Below, piece by piece: positions 34,561 through 42,200 of a stretch of 64,000 nucleotides of DNA. The notes under the pieces were generated by a model that was given only the letters and a program-made list of their open reading frames with translations, made no database searches and was not told the origin of the DNA. A program made the translations under genes and the position numbers. Position 1 is the first letter of the stretch. The number at the start of each line of letters is the position of its first letter. Origin of the DNA: Candidatus Edwardsbacteria bacterium RifOxyA12_full_54_48 (lineage in GTDB: Bacteria > Edwardsbacteria > AC1 > EtOH8); the NCBI GenBank assembly GCA_001777915.1, contig MFFN01000005.1, positions 124,001 to 188,000 on the forward strand, in the 5' to 3' direction.

Positions 34561-35469
34561 CTAATTCCTACCCTTCTTGTTATCATCGATCCCTTTGGGC
34601 TTTTCTTCGGGAGTGGTCTTTTGCACCAGTTCTTTGGCCTGCTGCAGGGCTTGGTCGATCTCCTGATAGGTGGGGATCAGCTTGGCGTATTTTACCCGGT
34701 CGGCTTTGTTCAAAAAAACGCCGAATTCTTCCCGATATGGGATCTTGTTTGCTTTGAGATCATTAATTATCTCGGTGGTGGTCTGTTCTACCGCATTGAA
34801 TTCGAACCGCCGTTCGAGGTATCTCTTTACTATCTCGGAAAGGGCGTAATAGTATCTCTGGACCTGCCCTTTATTGATCCATTCCTTAAAAGGCAGGCTG
34901 TTCAGGGAATTCATGGCCTCGACCCAGGGGGACAGGGGAGCCTGGGCCAGTTCTTTCAGTTTCTTCAGCTGCAGGTATAATCGATACCCCAAATATCCGA
35001 GTATTGACAACAGTATAATTATTCCCGGGATCAGCCACAGCCAGTGATTGGGAAATTTAACCTCGGGCTTGATATCGTTGATGTCGGACATTTTTTCCGG
35101 CATGACGCTGGATATATTGACTTTTAGGGTATCGCTATAAAGGGTGTCGACGCTGTCTTTGGCGCTGATCAGAAACTTGAAGCGGGGAAGGGACAATTCG
35201 CCGGTCCTGAAGCCGGCCATTTTCAACCGGTAGGAATTTGTATTGAATCCCTTGTGGCTTTTGGTCTTCACCTTCTGATCGATGACCAGAAATGAACCGG
35301 TGGAATCGGCAATTGGTCCCAATGGTTTGGCGGTGTTGGAGTAATTGACGTCTATCACCAATTCAAAAGGGGTGCCCACTGAAAGTTTACGGGCAATGAC
35401 CTTGGTGCTCAAAGATGGCTGTCCCTGCAGTTGGGAGGCTATAAGGATAGTTAATAATATTTGATGCAT
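34561..35469 (-). CDS. DUF4381-like Bat-operon membrane protein
   Basis: 302 aa. The signal peptide is residues 1-17, followed by an Ig-like beta domain (about 20-125), one membrane helix (about 145-168) and a helical cytoplasmic tail with YYALSEIVKRYLERRF, which resembles the helical tail of BatD and of DUF4381 proteins. Such genes lie between DUF58 and batA in many Bat operons. It is the only one of the seven operon genes without a firmly named family here. Spacing is 14 nt from the DUF58 gene and 2 nt to batA. Confidence 0.75.
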   Translation of the reverse strand: MHQILLTILIASQLQGQPSLSTKVIARKLSVGTPFELVIDVNYSNTAKPLGPIADSTGSFLVIDQKVKTKSHKGFNTNSYRLKMAGFRTGELSLPRFKFLISAKDSVDTLYSDTLKVNISSVMPEKMSDINDIKPEVKFPNHWLWLIPGIIILLSILGYLGYRLYLQLKKLKELAQAPLSPWVEAMNSLNSLPFKEWINKGQVQRYYYALSEIVKRYLERRFEFNAVEQTTTEIINDLKANKIPYREEFGVFLNKADRVKYAKLIPTYQEIDQALQQAKELVQKTTPEEKPKGIDDNKKGRN

Positions 35470-35483
35470 AAAAGTACTGTTAT

Positions 35484-36377
35484 TTAATGGAACCTTCTGG
35501 ACCGAAGCTGGAAAAATTTATGCAACTTGGGGACAAAATCCTCGTTGGTGGAAAGGCTGATGTTGTCTATGCTCAGGGACTTGAAAAGTCGCTCCCGTTT
35601 TTGTCTTTCGAGCAGATTATACTGCAGGTATCCCTTCTGCAGAGAGGGATCGGAGGTATTGATGGTCATCAACTGGCCGGTCTCCAGATCCTCGAAGTCG
35701 ACCAACCCAGCCATGGGCAGGCGGCTTTCGGCCGGGTCGGAGATCTCGATGGTCACCAGGTCGTGTTTGCGGGCGGCTATGCCCAGAGGGGTCTTGAAAT
35801 TTTCCAGTGAAAACCCATTGCCGGAAAAATCGCTGATGAAAAAGATGATGGCCCGGTGCTTCAGGATGTGCATCAGCGACTCCAGGGCGGCTGACGGCTC
35901 GGTGCCTTTGTTCTGCGGCGTAAAGTACAGGATGTCCCTGATCAGGCGCATCACATGAAGCCGGCCTTTCTTGGGAGGTATGTATTTCTCCACCCGGTCG
36001 GCGAAGAACATCAGGCCGACTTTGTCGCTGTTCTTGACCGCCGAAAAGGCCAGGGTGGCCGCTACCTGGGCCGCCTGCTCCAGCTTGAACCGGGTTTTGG
36101 TGCCGAAATATCCCGAGCCGGAGGCGTCCAGGCACAGGATCACCGTCAGCTCGCGCTCCTCCACGAACTTTTTGACGAAAGGACGGCCCATCCGGGCGGT
36201 GACCTTCCAGTCGATGGAGCGTACATCGTCTCCGGGCAGGTATTCCCGCACATCTACGAATTCCATGCCGGTGCCCTTAAAGGTGGATTTGTATTCCCCG
36301 GCAAAGGTGGTGTTGACGATCTTTTTGGTATGAAGCTCGATCTGGCGGATCTTTTTTATGAATTCGGGTGACAGCAT
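35484..36377 (-). CDS. DUF58-domain (VWA-like) protein of the Bat operon
   Basis: 297 aa, soluble. It contains the DUF58 core EYLPGDDVRSIDWKVTARMG (residues about 45-64) and a VWA-like fold with D-A-S-G-S (LCLDASGSGYF). It is the regular partner of MoxR ATPases; the MoxR ring is thought to act on VWA-bearing partners. It starts 141 nt downstream of the moxR stop, with a hairpin (36459-36478) in the gap. Confidence 0.93.
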   Translation of the reverse strand: MLSPEFIKKIRQIELHTKKIVNTTFAGEYKSTFKGTGMEFVDVREYLPGDDVRSIDWKVTARMGRPFVKKFVEERELTVILCLDASGSGYFGTKTRFKLEQAAQVAATLAFSAVKNSDKVGLMFFADRVEKYIPPKKGRLHVMRLIRDILYFTPQNKGTEPSAALESLMHILKHRAIIFFISDFSGNGFSLENFKTPLGIAARKHDLVTIEISDPAESRLPMAGLVDFEDLETGQLMTINTSDPSLQKGYLQYNLLERQKRERLFKSLSIDNISLSTNEDFVPKLHKFFQLRSRRFH

Positions 36378-36458
36378 AATTTTTTCTTTTTCCCGCTAAA
36401 AACGCGAAATTACATTAAATACTTTTATGCGTATTCGTCAGTAAATATATTTCCCTAG

Positions 36459-36478
36459 ATTCCCGATGACTCGGGAAT
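36459..36478. repeat. Small palindrome between moxR and the DUF58 gene
   Basis: ATTCCCGA-TGAC-TCGGGAAT: an 8-bp stem with a TGAC tetraloop. Similar 'TCCCGA...TCGGGA' palindromes act as repetitive extragenic elements in many genomes. It could partially terminate or protect the mRNA; no second copy was seen in the window. Confidence 0.4.
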
Positions 36479-36518
36479 GACAATTTCCGAATAACGAATA
36501 ACTATTAACGAAATAGCA

Positions 36519-37517
36519 TCACGGCACCTCAACGCCGGCCAGGATCTTCTGTATGATATCGTCGGTGGTAATATCCTCGGCCTCGGCCTCGTAGGACAGG
36601 ATTATCCGGTGCCGCAGGATGTCGGCGGCCAGCTCCTTGATGTCCTCCGGGATCACGAATCCCCGGCGTTTCAAAAAGGCCAAGGCCCGGGCGGTGGTGG
36701 TCAGGTTGATCGAGGCCCTGGGAGAGGCCCCGAACCGGATCATTCCCTTGAGCTCGGGCAAGCCGTATTTCTCAGGCTCCCGAGTGGCGAATATCAGGTC
36801 GATGATGTAATCCTTGATCTTCTGGTCTATATAGATCTCCTGGCACAGCTCTCGGGCCTTGATTATCTCGGCCGGGGTGATGACCGGCTTGATGGATGGC
36901 TCGCCCTGCACGGCGATGCGCTCCACGATCTCTTTTTCCTCTTCTTTAGAGGGATAATCGATCTTGATCTTTAGCAAAAAACGGTCCAGCTGGGCTTCCG
37001 GCAGGGGATAGGTACCCTCCTGCTCGATGGGGTTCTGGGTGGCTAGCACCAGGAACGGATCATCCAGCTTGAATGTCTGCTCGCCGATGGTTATCTGACG
37101 TTCCTGCATGGCCTCCAGCAGGGCGCTCTGAACCTTGGGCGGGGTGCGGTTAATCTCGTCGGCCAGGATCAGGTTGGCAAAGATGGGGCCCTTGCTGGTG
37201 ATGAACTCGCCGGTCTTCTGATTATATATCATGGTGCCGATGATGTCGGCCGGCAGCAGATCCGGGGTGAACTGAATTCTCTGAAACTTGGCTTTGATGG
37301 CGGAAGAGACAGTCCGGACGGCATAGGTCTTGGCCAAACCGGGCACACCTTCGATTAGGATGTGGCCGTTGGCCAAAAGCCCCACCAACAATCGGCTGAC
37401 CAGATAATTCTGGCCGACAATGGCTTTGCCTATCTCCGCAGTGATGGTCTGGATGATGATGCTTTTTTTTTCGATCTCTTCGTTTATGCGCTTGATCTGG
37501 TCGCTGTGGTTTTCCAT
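36519..37517 (-). CDS. MoxR-family AAA+ ATPase
   Basis: 332 aa, the typical MoxR length. Walker A GVPGLAKT (residues about 57-64), Walker B LILADEINRTPPKVQSALLEAM, sensor 1 ATQNPIEQEG, an arginine finger region in PEAQLDRFL, and a C-terminal lid domain. The MoxR proper subfamily pairs with DUF58 and Bat VWA proteins as a chaperone-like ATPase. It is the first gene of the minus-strand operon, about 55 nt after the probable start point of the promoter at 37581-37609. Confidence 0.95.
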   Translation of the reverse strand: MENHSDQIKRINEEIEKKSIIIQTITAEIGKAIVGQNYLVSRLLVGLLANGHILIEGVPGLAKTYAVRTVSSAIKAKFQRIQFTPDLLPADIIGTMIYNQKTGEFITSKGPIFANLILADEINRTPPKVQSALLEAMQERQITIGEQTFKLDDPFLVLATQNPIEQEGTYPLPEAQLDRFLLKIKIDYPSKEEEKEIVERIAVQGEPSIKPVITPAEIIKARELCQEIYIDQKIKDYIIDLIFATREPEKYGLPELKGMIRFGASPRASINLTTTARALAFLKRRGFVIPEDIKELAADILRHRIILSYEAEAEDITTDDIIQKILAGVEVP

Positions 37518-37580
37518 GAAAGTCCCCTCCGGAAATGTATTGAACTGTTAATTATTAAACAAAATTTGACACAACAATAT

Positions 37581-37609
37581 ATTATAAAAAATTGATCCCC
37601 AAGTGTCAA
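37581..37609 (-). promoter_or_regulatory. Near-perfect sigma-70 promoter of the moxR-bat operon
   Basis: Read on the minus strand: TTGACA (37609-37604), 17-nt spacer, TATAAT (37586-37581), both hexamers exact. The expected start point is near 37574, giving a leader of about 55 nt before the moxR ATG at 37517. Confidence 0.8.
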
Positions 37610-37836
37610 GTAGCGCCACATTATTTGTTCAGGGATCGGCGGATTCCTTGGAATACCAGGGGAACAGGGGGGCATTATAATTTAGCTGCCGAGAGAGCAA
37701 GAACAGTAAAAGGCAGGTATACTTTTAATCAACCTTAAATGCTGAACGGAGTTAGGGATGTTTTTATGAGCACAGCCATTTTGACCCTTTACCCTATTAA
37801 AAGGTTTAAAATAAATCAACAAAATTCACAATTCAA
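37610..37836. other. Intergenic stretch with no recognised gene
   Basis: Between the Bat promoter and the saccharopine-dehydrogenase terminator. I see only small imperfect hairpins (near 37639-37672) and no convincing coding sequence; an open frame starting at 37739 runs antisense into the neighbouring gene and is rejected. Confidence 0.5.
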
Positions 37837-37843
37837 TAAAAAG

Positions 37844-37864
37844 GGGGCAGTATTCACCTGCCCC
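37844..37864 (-). terminator. Terminator of the saccharopine-dehydrogenase-like gene
   Basis: GGGGCAG (37844-37850) with CTGCCCC (37858-37864), 7-nt loop; on the minus strand it is followed by TTTTT. It lies 17 nt after the stop codon. Confidence 0.75.
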
Positions 37865-37881
37865 GTAGGTCTGGGATACAA

Positions 37882-39051
37882 TTATCCGATTCGGATCCGT
37901 TCCTTTAACACAAAGCCCCGTTTTTTGAAATCGACCACAAAGGAATCAGAATCGATGGCCAGCTCCAGGGGTATGGCTCCCTTGGGGGCCTTGCCCTGCA
38001 CCAGATGGTGGGCTACGATAGCGGCTGGAAAGCCAGTGGTACGCTCCATGGCGGTGAAGCCGGTTCTGGCATCCTGGTAATCTATCAGATCATACACTAT
38101 TTCCGTCTCCTGGCCGTTCTTTTTGCCCAAGGCCGTCACCCTTAGCACTATCAGGTCCTTGTCCCTGGGAAAATCTATCTTTTTGGTCAGAAGAACATGG
38201 CTCAATTGGCGCGGGATTACTTTGCAGCCATTGACATCCACCGGCTCCTGTTCGAAGAATCCCAGTTCCAGCAGGGTCTTGATCTTTTCATAATGGCCGG
38301 CATAACGGACAGTTTTATAATCATATTCCTTGACTATTCCCTCCAGGGTCCAGGGGCAGGTTGAGCTGCCGCCGCTGGTGACGAAGGCCTCGCATCTGCC
38401 CACGGGTTTGGGAAAATCGATCTGCTCCAATTCCGAAAAGGTGGGGATCTCGGCGGCCTTTCCTTTCCTGATTATATGAGCGGTGCCGAAATATTCATTG
38501 ATCAGCCCTTCCACGGAAAAGACCAGTTTATAATTCAAGGGCGGTTTTGGATTTTGGGGCAGGCCGCCGCAGCGGATATGGATCTCCCGGGGCTGGTCCA
38601 GTTTTTTGATGGCGTGCACCGCCAGGGTGTTGCCCATGCCGGGCATCAGGCCGGTATCCGGCACCAGGGTGACCCCGGCTTTCTTGGCCTGCTGGTACAA
38701 GGAAAGCTCCTTTAATACCACGCCGGTATTGCCGCCCAGATCGCAGAAATTACAGCCGGAGTCTATGGCGGCCTTGGCCACGCCGTAGTTGAAATGATAG
38801 GGGACGGCGCTGACCACGCAGTCCATTCCTTTGAATAGTTTCTTCAATGATACCGGGTTTCCGGCATCGGCTTTCTGGGCTTTGACGATCTTTTTTGTCA
38901 ACAGGGCATTGACCTTTTTGGCCCCGGCGGAGGAAACCTTGCCGTCAAAGTCGGCCACGGTGACACTTTTAGCCTGGCAGAATTTTGCCAGGTCATAGGC
39001 GATGGCCAAGCCCTGCCTCCCAGCCCCCAGGACCACATATTTGTAATTCAT
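37882..39051 (-). CDS. Saccharopine dehydrogenase-family oxidoreductase
   Basis: 389 aa. N-terminal Rossmann fold VVLGAGRQGLAIAYDLAKF (residues about 5-23), CVVSAVPYHFNYGVAKAAIDSGCNFCDLGGN and VPDTGLMPGMGN are signatures of the saccharopine/lysine dehydrogenase group; the C-terminal catalytic domain covers about residues 130-375. The length fits single-domain bacterial lysine 6-dehydrogenase or saccharopine reductase-like enzymes that act on amino acids with NAD(P). Exact substrate is unresolved; carboxynorspermidine synthase is another, less likely, relative. Monocistronic, with its own promoter (39099-39127) and terminator. Confidence 0.85.
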   Translation of the reverse strand: MNYKYVVLGAGRQGLAIAYDLAKFCQAKSVTVADFDGKVSSAGAKKVNALLTKKIVKAQKADAGNPVSLKKLFKGMDCVVSAVPYHFNYGVAKAAIDSGCNFCDLGGNTGVVLKELSLYQQAKKAGVTLVPDTGLMPGMGNTLAVHAIKKLDQPREIHIRCGGLPQNPKPPLNYKLVFSVEGLINEYFGTAHIIRKGKAAEIPTFSELEQIDFPKPVGRCEAFVTSGGSSTCPWTLEGIVKEYDYKTVRYAGHYEKIKTLLELGFFEQEPVDVNGCKVIPRQLSHVLLTKKIDFPRDKDLIVLRVTALGKKNGQETEIVYDLIDYQDARTGFTAMERTTGFPAAIVAHHLVQGKAPKGAIPLELAIDSDSFVVDFKKRGFVLKERIRIG

Positions 39052-39098
39052 GGTTTTGCCTTTCGCATAAATTGGACTTAAAAATAATCTGAGCCCTG

Positions 39099-39127
39099 AT
39101 TATATGGCATTGTAGGTTTGTTTGCAA
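39099..39127 (-). promoter_or_regulatory. Promoter of the saccharopine-dehydrogenase-like gene
   Basis: Minus-strand TTGCAA (39127-39122), 17-nt spacer, TATAAT (39104-39099), about 48 nt upstream of the ATG at 39051. Confidence 0.6.
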
Positions 39128-39176
39128 GGCAATTGTGCTTATGCTCCGGGACGATCCGGTTTTCCTGATATTTATG

Positions 39177-39206
39177 TTGACAGAAAACCAGGTTGAATGC
39201 TATATT
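39177..39206 (+). promoter_or_regulatory. Promoter of the macroglobulin-PBP1c operon
   Basis: TTGACA (39177-39182), 18-nt spacer, TATATT (39201-39206). The predicted leader is about 40 nt before the ATG at 39253, with AGAGGGG as ribosome-binding site. Confidence 0.7.
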
Positions 39207-39252
39207 TATTGCCAAGTGTTAAAAAACATTTAAAACCAAAGACAGAGGGGCT

Positions 39253-42200
39253 ATGTTCAGCATCAAATTGAACAAGTGGGTCTATCTGAGGATCGCAGGG
39301 CTGCTATTGACAGTAATAATGGCAGCCGTTTTCTTTTTCTTTCGTAGCAAGGAAGTGAGCGGGCGACGGGAACGGGGGCTTGAGGTGACCGCCCAACCCG
39401 GGGGTGAATTACGTGACATTCCGGGGGAAATGTCGTTTTATTTCTCAAGGTCATTCGTGGGAGCCGAAGGCATAGGGATTCCGGCTGACAGCATGGGCAA
39501 TTATATTGAGATTGACCCGCCGTTGCCGGCATCTGGCATCTGGGCCTCGGAAAGGCGGTTCGAGATGAGGTTCCTTAAAAACCCCCTTCCTGAGGTCAGG
39601 TATGATATCAAAATGAAAAGGCTGCCCCTGATGATAGAGGCGCCCAAAATGCCAACCTATAAATTCTGGTTCGCCACCCCAAAATTCGGACTGAACAGCA
39701 TTGTGTTGAAATCGGTGGTGAACGAAATGGCCCAGATCACCATCTGTTTCAATTATCCTCCGGAAACCGACAACATCGAAAGATTCATTGAAATCAGGGA
39801 TTCAAAAAAGCAGAATGTCAAAATATCAAATGTCAGGATAGTAAACGAACATCAGCTGATAATCACGGTTCCGGTGGCCAGTGCCCCGCAGCAGTATGCC
39901 GTAACGGTTAAGAAGGGACTTAAAAGCAAACTGGGGGTGTCGTTGCGGGATGAAACCGAAAAGCTGATACCGGTGGGGTTCAAGACAGGCCCAATGACCG
40001 TTGAGAATGCCCGGGCCGAAGAAATTGACGAAGGATTCATGCTGTCATTCCGCATGTCCGCCATGGCAACTCATGATGGAGAACTGGAGATATACGAGGA
40101 CAACCTGGTCGATCTGGTGGTGATCGATCCTGAGATCGATTACCAGGTCACTGCCTCCAACGCCGGCGTTTTCGTGACGGCCGATTTCATGCCGGACAAG
40201 AGCTACAAGGTCACCCTTAAGGCCGGCGTCTCTTCACTGACCGGGGATATCCTGCAGCAGGATTATACCCAGGAATTTACCATGCCCAAGAGAAAAGAGA
40301 AACTCCAGTTCGTATATCGCGGTCGTTATTTCGGCAAGAACGGGGCATGGAATCTGCCGCTGAAGGTCTCCCAATTCCCGGAGGTTACCATAGACGTCAT
40401 TTATATGCCCCCGGAGAATGTTCTGTTCTGGCATCTCAAGGAATACGGCAACACCAGAAATATATCCAACCTGGGGGAAGCAGTTGTCACCGGTTACAAG
40501 GTAACCTTGGAAAACGGCGCCAAGGAACAGGTGGCCGACATTGACCTGAGGGAACTGATAAAGGACCTGCATAAAGGACTGTATCTTATAGAAGCTTCCG
40601 GTCGGAACAAGAGCAAATACGGTTCCGACCGGGTGGCGGTGGTGATATCGGACATTTCGCTGATAGCCAAATGGAATGATCGGACCATCTTCATCTGGGC
40701 AATGAATTCGGCCACGCTGAAGCCGGAAAGCGGAGTGGATATTGAAGTGCGCAGTTCCAAGAACTTTCTGGCCGGAAAGGGCAGCACCGACAACGGAGGT
40801 TTTTGCGCCATTCCGGTGCTCAAAGAAGGCCGCGATCCTTACGTGATCTTTGCCCAAAAAGGGAACGAGTGGACCTACGCTCACGTCAGTTCGCTAAGGC
40901 TGCCCATGGAGGCTTACGATGTATCAGGCGAGTCCCCGGATGCCCCGTACAACGCCTACCTGTATCCGGAGCGCGACCTGTACCGACCGGGAGAGGAGGT
41001 AAAATTCGGGGTCCTGGTCAGGGAAAAGGGCACTTATCGCGGCCTTGCCATTCCGGTCAGGGTCAATGTCAGAGACCCGCAGGGAAGGGATTACCTGTCG
41101 CTTTCCGGGACCACCGACAACTGCGGGCTTAGGGAGTTTCGCTTTCCCACCGCTCCATCTTCACCTACCGGAAAATACATGTTGCAGCTGGTGATAGGAG
41201 ATAGGACCATATATTCGAGCCATGTGATGGTGGAGACCTTCGTGCCGGAAAGAATGAGGGCGGAACAGAAATTCTCGGAGAAGCCGGATATATACAAAAA
41301 GATAAACATGAAAATAAACGCAGAATTCCTGTTCGGGGCGCCAGCATCGGATGAAGAATATACCATCAAGCTTAGGGCAGAGGAAACGCCGATGGCCGTT
41401 TCCGGGTATTACGGTTATTTCTTCGGACGAGTGCCGTTCGGAAAAGACAAAGCACCGTCATGGGAATCGGAAACAGAATCCGGCAGCCTAGACAGCAAAG
41501 GCAAGGCAGAGGTCGATTTTCTGGTGGGAAGTTCTATCAAATTCGACCAGCCAGTCAGGCTCAGGAGCCTGCTGACCGTGACCGAAGGAGGCAGTGGCCG
41601 GGTCACTTCCAGGATGACTGAGAAAATGGCCTACACCAGGCCGTTCTACATCGGGATCAAGCCGACCGGCAGCAGGATAGCGGCCGGAGTGCCGATGGAG
41701 GTCAAGGGCATCCTGCTGGGCCAGGACCATTCGCTTTATACCGGGAAGGCCAAGCTGTATTATCGGGTATATCGGCTTTCATATTATTACAACTACGGCT
41801 ATGATGACGACTATTATTATGACGATTATTACTGGAGTGCCCGGGTAAACAAACTTCCGGTGACCTCCAAGAAACAGGTGACCGTGGCGGACGGGAAGTT
41901 CAGCTTCAACTTCACTCCCAACACCAACTACAACGATTATCTGGTGGAAGTGGTGGACGAGGGCAACGGGACGGTGTCCCAGGCTAAGATCTCCGGCTGG
42001 GGCTGGTGGTACGGCGGCGAGGAGAAGGTGCAGTCCCCCGAGGTGATTCCGATCCGTTTGGATAAGAAGGAATACGATGCCGGCGATGAGGTGAAGGTCG
42101 AAGCCCTGGTTCCCTTCGATGGGAACGTTCTGTGGACGGTCGAGTTGGACACGGTGTACATCACCGAGTGGAGCCAGGCCAAAGGAGAGGTGGCTTCGTG

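Noticed and set aside
37739-38080. 113-codon open frame downstream of the Bat promoter
   Set aside because: It crosses the terminator at 37844-37864 and the end of the opposite-strand dehydrogenase gene; no ribosome-binding site or family signal.
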